A stretch of 64,000 nt of DNA from Aquilaria yunnanensis (lineage: Eukaryota; Streptophyta; Magnoliopsida; Malvales; Thymelaeaceae): positions 29,982,001 through 30,046,000 of the forward strand of contig CM077597.1 in assembly GCA_039654915.1 (NCBI GenBank), read 5' to 3'. Positions 57,254-64,000 of this stretch are shown one piece after another. The number at the start of each line of letters is the position of its first letter. Position 1 is the stretch's first letter. Made by a program: the position numbers and the translations under genes. The notes beneath the pieces are model-generated. The model saw nothing but the letters and a program-made list of their open reading frames with translations, was not told the DNA's origin and ran no database searches.

Positions 57254-57786
57254 TGTAACATCCTCATATTCTACATGGGTGAAATGTGAGAAGTCTTATG
57301 AGGATATATAGGCACAAGTTCCAGAGTACAAGCACTTAGCGCTTATCCTTTTTTCAAAGGATAGCCCATGTGGTATGGGCAAGTGTTCCATTGATCGGTT
57401 CTAGACTTGGGTTGTTACAGATGGTATCAAAGCCGACCTAGGACCATGATGGTGTGGCATAATGGGTATCCACATGCATTGTCTACCGAGACTGATCATG
57501 GATTTAAGAAGCTATTTTGCCAGGGGTTAAGTAGTCTAATTAGAGAGGTTACTTGGTCTGGGGAACCAAATAATTCAACTGACCCCAACGAGGACGTTGG
57601 GTACATAAAGGAGGGGGGAGTTTGTAACACCCCCATATCCCACATGGATGAATTGTGGGAAGTTTTATGTGGATATATAGGCTCCAATTCCAGAATCAAG
57701 TACCTAGTGCTTATCCTTTTTCAAAGGATAGCTCATGTGGTGCAGGTAAATGTTCCGTTGAACGGTTCAGGACTTGAGTCGTTACA
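57254..57786 (+). mobile_element. TRIM (miniature LTR retrotransposon)
   Basis: Two short LTRs, 57254-57419 and 57623-57786, each starting TGTAACA and ending GTTACA, are similar along their length (shared GCTTATCCTTTTTTCAAAGG-like block). TGGTATCAAAGCC at 57422 is a good initiator tRNA-Met primer site. AAAGGAGGGGGGAG at 57607-57620 is the polypurine tract. The flanks AACCT and AAGCT differ at one base. The LTR body does not look like 5S rRNA, so it is not a Cassandra element. The internal part is only about 200 bp and non-coding. Confidence 0.85.
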
Positions 57787-58476
57787 AAGCTATCATAAAA
57801 AAATATAGACATGTATTTATAAAGAGGAAAAATTGATAAATTAAAATGTTTATTAACTATAAAAAAAATTGCGGAGATTGAAATTAATTGACGATGACTA
57901 TCGTATGGTTTAAATTAGAGTTTTAGAAGTTGTTATGAAATAACATTTAAATTAGAGTTTGTTCGTACTTATGAAATCTATTATTGTGTTTAAATAAGTA
58001 CAAAAGTATTATTAACAAAAAATGACTTAATATTTCGTACACGGTTTGTTGTTGCAAAAAAAAATTATTAGTACGGAAAAGGCTATAATATAAACGTCCA
58101 ATCTCTGTTTCATTTTTCAATTGGTGGTCCCTACTACAAGTATATTAAATGGCAAAAATATAACTAGAATGTCAAATAGATTTTTTTCAAATGGTATTTG
58201 CTTAAATTAGCCAAATTACATTATCATGATTTGTATTTTTATATATACATAGTGAATATGATTGGATGAAATTGTACATGAATACATTGTTTATGTGTTA
58301 TGTGTATCAATTGTTCATCAAGAGATTAGACTTTAAATCTCCGAATAAAAAATTAAAATTAAAATTATCAATTTTCACGTATAAATAAGAATAAAAATTA
58401 AAATCAACTTTGCTTATTTTAGTTCAGTTCTAGTTTATAGAATAAATTTTTTACTTTAATATTTTTAGAAAAAAAA

Positions 58477-58504
58477 CCTGTCCATATGACGGGTATAGAA
58501 CTAG
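58477..58504 (+). other. Helitron 3' end: hairpin plus CTAG
   Basis: CCTGTC and GACGGG pair (one G-T) around CATAT, then TATAGAA and CTAG, followed by T. This is the standard layout of a Helitron 3' terminus. Confidence 0.65.
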
Positions 58505-58686
58505 TTACATGAAAAAATTAAAAAAGAAAAAAGTCAAATGATCGAGTAATTAAGAATGAAGGGAGATGATCAACCTCCTTAATTTCATACTTAAAAGAAG
58601 AATTTCAAACTTGGCTGAAAAAACTCCTTTAAACTAAGATACTAAACTCGAATAGCTTTTGGCACTCAACTTCAGCTTTTGAGTAT

Positions 58687-59190
58687 CACTACTAAAATTC
58701 TCCAGTTTACCAACTGCCAGTTACCAACGCGGAATCGTTGGTAAACGCACATTGGTATTCAATTCATTGGAAATTTTTTTACCAACGCGCAAGTAATAAC
58801 ACGTTAGTAAATTCCAATGCGTACACGTTGGTAAAATTCATGTTGGTAATTACCAACGGTCAGGAAACGGGCTTGGTTTCCAACGCGTAGTTGTAGTTAC
58901 CAACTGCCGTAACAGTTGGTATTTGACCGCGTTGGTATTTACCAACTTACAGCAGTTGGTAAGGGGGTTGGTAATTACCAACGCGGTCGAGTTGGTAGCA
59001 AGCCGTTGGTAATTACCAACTTGCATACACATTGGTAACAATATTGGTAAGTACCAACGCGGACGACAGTCGGTAATTACCAACGTGCACGAGTTGGTAA
59101 ACCCCGGTTATGCGTTGGTAATGTACATTAAGCGTTCCAGGCTTCGGTTGTTTCGTATTTTTCCCAGTTTGAAACAAATTCGAAACGGAC
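58687..59190 (-). mobile_element. Truncated end of the TTACCAACG-type CACTA family
   Basis: It starts CACTACTAAAATTC and matches the right end of the CACTA element at 23229-26363, read on the other strand, through TTTCCCAGTTTGAAACAAAT. It then breaks off near 59187. It is full of TTACCAACG direct and inverted repeats. No second end is in the window. Confidence 0.75.
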
Positions 59191-59432
59191 TAGAAGATTA
59201 TCTAAGACGACTAGAAGATTAAGTGAGGTTGCCCAATGAGACTCTATTGTGACAATAAATTTACATTCAATATAGCTCATAACCCAGTGCAACATGATAG
59301 AACTAACCGCATTGAAGTGGACAGACACTTCGTTAAAGAAAAACTGCATAGTGGTTTAATTACTAAACCTTCAATGACCACACATTGCCAACTTTCTAAC
59401 GTACTTGTAAAGAGAATAAAATAGTTTAGTGA
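59191..59432 (+). pseudogene. Ty1/copia RNase H C-terminal fragment
   Basis: The frame from 59236 reads MRLYCDNKFTFNIAHNPVQH and HDRTNRIEVDRHFVKEKL, then a diverged tail ending at TAG near 59422. This is the conserved end of copia RNase H (YCDN, HNP-HDRTKHIEVD). Only this small piece remains, joined directly to the broken CACTA end. Confidence 0.8.
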
Positions 59433-59855
59433 TTGAGAGTATTGTATCCAGGTATAGAACTATAAATGAAAATATAAGAGCATCAGGTAAAAAATAGGCC
59501 ATAAGTCAACTAAGATTAGCTAGTGTCACTTAATATGGTTTCTGCAAGTTGAAATCAATGGATGCCTTGGCGCTTGAAAACCATAGGATTAACATAAGCA
59601 TCAATTTCTTAGAGCCTACAAACTAACTGCCTTATAAGCAACAGGAAAAAAGACACAAGGTTAATGCAAAAAAAAAAAAAACCTAAATAGTTGGATTCAA
59701 TGCTGTATTAGTTTATTCAAAAATCACAAAAAAAACGGGCAAGAAATGGAGGAAAAAAAAAGAGAACCTTCAAATTACCTACATTTCATTCAACTGTTTT
59801 AGTTTTGTGTGCTTCATCTTTAAGCACCAAAATTTGTTTGAAAAACACAATTAGT
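59433..59855. other. Flank of the copia relic, nothing else recognised
   Basis: AT-rich. It may include the copia 3' region. The last five bases TTAGT would be the target duplication of the next LTR if that is an insertion. Confidence 0.35.
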
Positions 59856-61139
59856 TGTGGCAACGTGCGGATCGTTTTCGGGAGTCGCCACCAATCTGTT
59901 TTTTTCTTAGGTCGATTGGTCACCTTAAAATTGGTCTGCGAGAGTTCGGGGATCGGGAGTACGGTTACGTTAAAACAACTTTGTTAAAACGCCCAAAAAT
60001 TGGCACCTTAGTTGATTTTAATTTTGTTTTGCTTTGCTTTTAAATAATTCTCAGTTAATTTTCAAAATTAGAAATTTTAACTGGATTAGTCGAAATGTGG
60101 ATTTTTAAATTAATTAATTTGTATGAAATTTTATACTTCCGAACCATGGACTCTGCCGAGTCATTTGGACACGGAAGATTTGATTCCGAACCATGGACTC
60201 TGCCGAGTCATTTGGACACGGAATTTGGTGAAATTTTAAATAATTTAATCCATATTGTAAACATGGATTTTTATCTTTGTATTTATTTAATTTATTTATT
60301 TTAAAAAGTTTGATATTTTCCAAACCGTAGATCCTGCCGGATCATGCGGATATGGAAATTATTTAGTTAATTATTATTTTATTATTTTATGGAATCAATT
60401 ATTAGTTTAACTTATAAGTCTTTTTTATTAAATTTGTTAATGATTTTTTTTTTTTAAAAAAAATCTTTCTTTTTTTATATCTTCTTATTCTTTTCTTTAT
60501 CTTTTTGATTTTTATCTTTCTTTTTTTTTTTTTTATTTTTCTTGTTTAATGAAGGATATTTATTATTTAAAGAATTACTCAATTTATAAAAGAATTAAAA
60601 ATAATTAATTTTTTTATTTAATAAGAATTTAATTTAAAGGAATCAAAGAGTTTAAAAATAAAAATCTTTGATCATGGTACGGGGCGTTGTTACTCAGCCA
60701 GACCCTCTTCACCAGGTGAAGCAGCTCAAAAGCGGGCACGAGACAGTTTCCAGCCAATATACCATGAACTAAAAAATTTTGACTTAACAACATGGCTCAG
60801 ATTTATTTTATATATATATTTTTTTATGGCTAATTTCTTTAAATGAAATGAGTTTAACCATAAAATAAAGAAAAATTAAATAACAATAAATAAAGTGGAG
60901 GTTTTCTCTTTTTTTTTTTTTTTTGTTTGTTTTGAACATCCATTTAAGAAAATAAAAGGTGCATAAATTAAATAGCACATGCAAATAGATAATGGGAAAA
61001 CACATAAAGTAAACAAAAGAATATCAAAAGATGATATATAAATAAATAAAGTGGGGCTTTTCGGCCGTCCACTTTTTTTTTTTTTTTTTTTTTTAAATAA
61101 TAAATAGGAGGCATAACCTTCCATTATAATAATAATAAT

Positions 61140-61640
61140 AATAATAATTAAAGTTAGTTATTAATAAAGTTAGTAAAGTTAGTTGTTAGTATAACAAATA
61201 TTAAATGGTTAGTGATAACAATAATAATGAAAGTTAGTGGTTAGCACAATTAATTGTTAGTATAGCAAAAATTAAAGTTAGTGATAACAATAATAATAAA
61301 AGTTAGTGGTTAGCACAATTAATTGTTAGTATAGCAAAAATTAAAGTTAGTGATAACAATAATAATAAAAGTTAGTGGTTAGCACAATTAATTGTTAGTA
61401 TAGCAAATATTAAAGTTAGTGATAACAATAATAATAAAAGTTAGTGGTTAGCACAATTAATTGTTAGTATAGCAAATATTAAAGTTAGTGATAACAATAA
61501 TAATAAAAGTTAGTGGTTAGCACAATTAATTGTTAGTATAGCAAAAATTAAAGTTAGTGATAACAATAATAATAAAAGTTAGTGGTTAGCACAATTAATT
61601 GTTAGTATAGCAAAAATTAAATGGTTAGTGATGTTAGTTG
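61140..61640 (-). repeat. LTR minisatellite, 69-bp units (about six)
   Basis: Units contain AAAGTTAGTGGTTAGCACAA and TTAGTGATAACAATAATAAT. It occupies the same relative place as the minisatellite in the other Ogre-like LTRs and shares the GTTAGT/ACTAAC words. Confidence 0.85.
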
Positions 61641-61707
61641 AGTTAGTAATTAGTTTATGCAAAAATTAAATAGTTAGTAATCTGAATTGAATAATAATAA
61701 TAATAAC

Positions 61708-61740
<33 letters not shown>

Positions 61741-63049
61741 TAATAATAATAAACATATAAAGATTATTGTTAGTTCTGTAGAAATAAAAAAAAGGTTAGT
61801 GACTTGTATAAATAAAATAAATAAAAAAATGGAGAATAAGAGAAGAATTGTACCGAGATTCTGAATCGACTTTTAATCGAGTTGAGGATTCGCGAACGGA
61901 TTTCATTATTAAATTATTATTATTATTATTATTTCTATTTTTAAATAATTTCAATTAATATCCAAGCCATAGATTCTAACCGAATCATCTGGTCATGGAA
62001 TTTAATTTAAATTTAATTTATTATTAGCTATTTAATTAATTATTAAATGGCACAGGTAGACTGAATATTTCCTAGGTGTGATTTTTATTATGTCAAACTA
62101 ATTTTAGATTAATAAAAAAAAGGTTTATCTAATCTAATCATATAATTATGCTTAACATTAATTCCTCAGTTAATTTACACATTTAATTATTTGAGCAAAC
62201 GAAAAGACAATAAAAGGAAATCAATGCACGAATTGTAAATCAAAACAAACTCAAAGTTCAGATGAATAAATCAAATAAATCCAAAGATAAATTATTTATT
62301 AAAATTACCTATTTAACTTAATCATATAATTAAGCTTAATGTCAATTCCTAAGTTAATTTATGCTTTTAATTAGCTGAACAAACAAAAGTATAATAGAAA
62401 ATAAGTGAATTAATGACTTAATTGCAAAAATTAAAACTAAGTTAAAGTATCAGTTAGACAAATCCAATAAATTCATAAGCAAAAATTAAAATTATGTCAA
62501 AATTATGGGCTTTCATAACAGATCCGGACTACGAGTCGGTTCGCCATCGGGATTTCGTTATTAAATTTTAATTTAAATAATTTCAGTTAATATCCAAGCC
62601 ATGGATTCTAACCGAATCATCTGGACATGGATTTTGTGATTTACTATCGTCCTAAATTCAATTTTTTTAGAATTTTATTAAAACCCGTTCAAAATTGAAT
62701 ATCGTAAAGATGATCTTTCAAATATGTTATGTAAACATGTGTTTTAAACTTATACTAACAATGAAAAGTTAAAATCAATATATAAGTAAATATCTGATCT
62801 AATTTAAACATACAATTTTATATTAACTCATCAACAAATTCATGATCCAAAATAATAAAACGAGCAATTGAACAAAAATAAACAAAACTATAGATAAAAA
62901 AAAAAACAATGCTGTCAATGATTGATCTGCAAAGAAAATAAGGTTAGTAGCTTAAATGAATAAAATAAAAAAAATGGAGGATTGAATAAGAGTTTTTACC
63001 AATAATTAATTTTTTTTGACTTGGTCAAACGGCAAAAAACGCGTCTGGC

Positions 63050-63740
63050 GTTTTGTTTTGTTTTTTTTTTTTATTTTTTTGTTTCCGTCTTCAGCGTTTT
63101 CTGGTTTCTCCGACGTCGGGAACGGCGCCTAGGTGGCACTGGGGGGGTCGCGACGGAGGTGAGGCGGTGGCGCGACGCTGAGGCTGACGGGACGGCAGTG
63201 TACGGGGAGGTGCGAGACGGCGAGGGCGGGGGACTGGAGGGGAGGAGGCGCTGCAGGGGAGGAGGCGATGTGGAGGAGGGAGTTCTGGAGGGAGGCGACG
63301 GAGCAGGAAGCTGGCAGCAAGGGCGAGGGGGCAACGCGGTGGCACGGGCGCGAACGGCAGGGAGGAGGGAGTTCTAGCTGAGAGGGAGAGAGTGAGCGTG
63401 AGAGTCAGGAGAGGCAGAGGAGAGAAGGGCGAGCGTGAGAGAAGGAGAGAGAAACCGAGAGGGAGAAGGAGAGCAGATGATAGAGGGAGAGCGTGAGAGA
63501 AGGAGAGAGAAACCGAGAGGGAGAAGGAGAGCAGATGTAGGAAGAGCTGGTCGAGAGACAGAGAAGAGAGGATTTTTGAGCGAGAGAGAGAGAGAGAGCG
63601 TAGAGAAGCTCTCTCTCCAATCTCTCATGTTGCCAGAGAAAGAGAGATAAGAGTTCGTGAGAGGGAGAGAAGATAAGATTAGAGATAAGGGGGCGAGAGA
63701 AGATAAGGGATAAGGGGAGGGGGAGCCTCTGTCGGCCACC
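63050..63740 (-). other. GC- and purine-rich leader-like block within the reverse LTR
   Basis: GC-rich (63110-63370), then dominated by GAGAGA on the plus strand (CTCTCT on the LTR strand). It corresponds in position to the transcribed start of the LTR. Long frames on both strands are low-complexity and not convincing as genes. It includes a near-exact repeat of about 50 bp (around 63430 and 63485). Confidence 0.5.
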
Positions 63741-64000
63741 CTCCCCATTTTTTATTATTATTTTTATTATTTTTTCTCTTTTTTTTTTTCTTTTTAATTA
63801 ATTAATTAATTAATAATTTTTAATTTTAATTAACTTAGATTTAATTTATTATTATTATTATTTTCTTCTTCTTCCCCTTTTTTTTTTTATCATACAAACT
63901 AAAAAGAACGCCCCTAAAATAATATTGCCATTATTACTATTATTATTTTTTTAATTAAGTAATCAATTAATTAACTAATTCAATAAATTTTTTTAATTTT

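Larger units (their letters stand above)
55424..58504 (+). mobile_element. Non-autonomous Helitron-like element of copy B
   Basis: The candidate 5' start is TCTATTATATATATTATAAA at 55424, the first five bases perhaps being on the other side of the CACTA insertion. The candidate 3' end is CTAG at 58501-58504, preceded by a hairpin and followed by T, as expected for insertion between A and T. The interior is AT-rich and non-coding, with segments containing CAAACTTTTATATGAAA repeated near 55510 and 56095. The 5' terminus is less certain than the 3' end. Confidence 0.5.
50892..58682. mobile_element. Helitron-derived unit, copy B (split by CACTA, MITE and TRIM)
   Basis: It matches copy A from TCTGTGAGAATTTTT at 50892 up to about 58682, apart from independent insertions. 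The left part (50892-52419) holds the reverse helicase relic. The right part (52420-52424 and 55424-58504) ends in a hairpin and CTAG. The many differences from copy A (substitutions every 10-15 bp by eye) suggest an old duplication, much older than the Ogre-like insertion. Confidence 0.65.
59856..64000 (-). repeat. Long LTR of an Ogre-like element, reverse orientation, running off the window
   Basis: The LTR end is TGTGGCAACG at 59856, the reverse of the GTTGCCACA end of the Ogre-like LTR. The next 200 bp match that LTR's end (with GGTCTGCGAGAGTTCGGGGA), as does the doubled 40-bp motif at 60137-60223. The rest is related in style but mostly different. No start was reached after 4.1 kb, within the range known for Ogre LTRs. 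No primer site lies left of 59856, so it is a 3' LTR whose body lies to the right, or a solo LTR. Confidence 0.75.

Noticed and set aside
57254..57786. Cassandra TRIM with 5S rRNA
   Set aside because: The TGTAACA ends and Met primer site fit, but the LTR body shows no 5S box pattern.
63021..63748. Several overlapping frames of 70-124 codons on both strands
   Set aside because: They are Arg/Ser/Pro/Glu-rich translations of GC- and GA-rich low-complexity DNA within an LTR. No domain is seen.

Overview
The window is plant nuclear DNA, most likely from a eudicot. It is AT-rich and is built almost entirely of transposable elements nested in one another. No ordinary intron-containing host gene was recognised. 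The superfamilies present are a Tat-type Ty3/gypsy element with an antisense ORF, an Ogre-like Ty3/gypsy element, a plant L1-type LINE, CACTA, hAT, Mutator-like and Stowaway-like DNA elements, Helitron helicase relics, a TRIM and a Ty1/copia relic. This mixture is typical of plants. The exact species cannot be told.

Layout. 1-1.5 kb: a small decayed gene that may encode a dsRNA-binding protein. 1.49-10.95 kb: a heavily decayed Tat-lineage retrotransposon (gag, protease, RT/RNase H and integrase on the plus strand, then an antisense ORF, then a 3' LTR stub). 11.17-18.0 kb: a minus-strand LINE interrupted by a 0.9-kb hAT-like element. 19.8-21.1 kb: another non-autonomous hAT-like element. 21.8-22.0 kb: a Stowaway-like MITE. 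22.08-48.96 kb and 50.89-58.68 kb: two diverged copies (A and B) of one Helitron-derived unit. Copy A is split by a 3.1-kb CACTA element, a 17.9-kb Ogre-like retrotransposon and a 1.6-kb Mutator-like element. Copy B is split by a 3.0-kb CACTA element, a MITE and a TRIM. Each copy provides the empty site for the other's insertions, so most ends and target-site duplications can be read to the base. 58.7-59.4 kb: a CACTA end and a copia relic. 59.86 kb to the window end: a very long LTR (over 4 kb) in reverse orientation, related to the Ogre-like LTRs.

The most striking object is the young Ogre-like element at 28,798-46,692, with nearly identical 2.5-kb LTRs and a perfect 5-bp target duplication. 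It encodes only a shortened Gag plus protease and has no RT, RNase H or integrase. In place of pol it carries a gene cassette on the same strand. The cassette has three tandem 182-codon ORFs with an Arg/Lys-rich block followed by a Cys cluster, resembling the cysteine-rich nucleic-acid-binding proteins of carlaviruses and allexiviruses. The first copy is frameshifted. The cassette ends with an intronless 209-residue LOG-type cytokinin-activating phosphoribohydrolase. The second and third Cys-rich ORFs and the LOG ORF each have a TATA-like box just upstream. Downstream lies about 2.2 kb of tandem repeats whose units can fold into hairpins. If expressed, the element could move a cytokinin-activation gene and putative RNA-binding or silencing-related genes on the proteins of an autonomous Ogre partner. 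That functional reading is inference.
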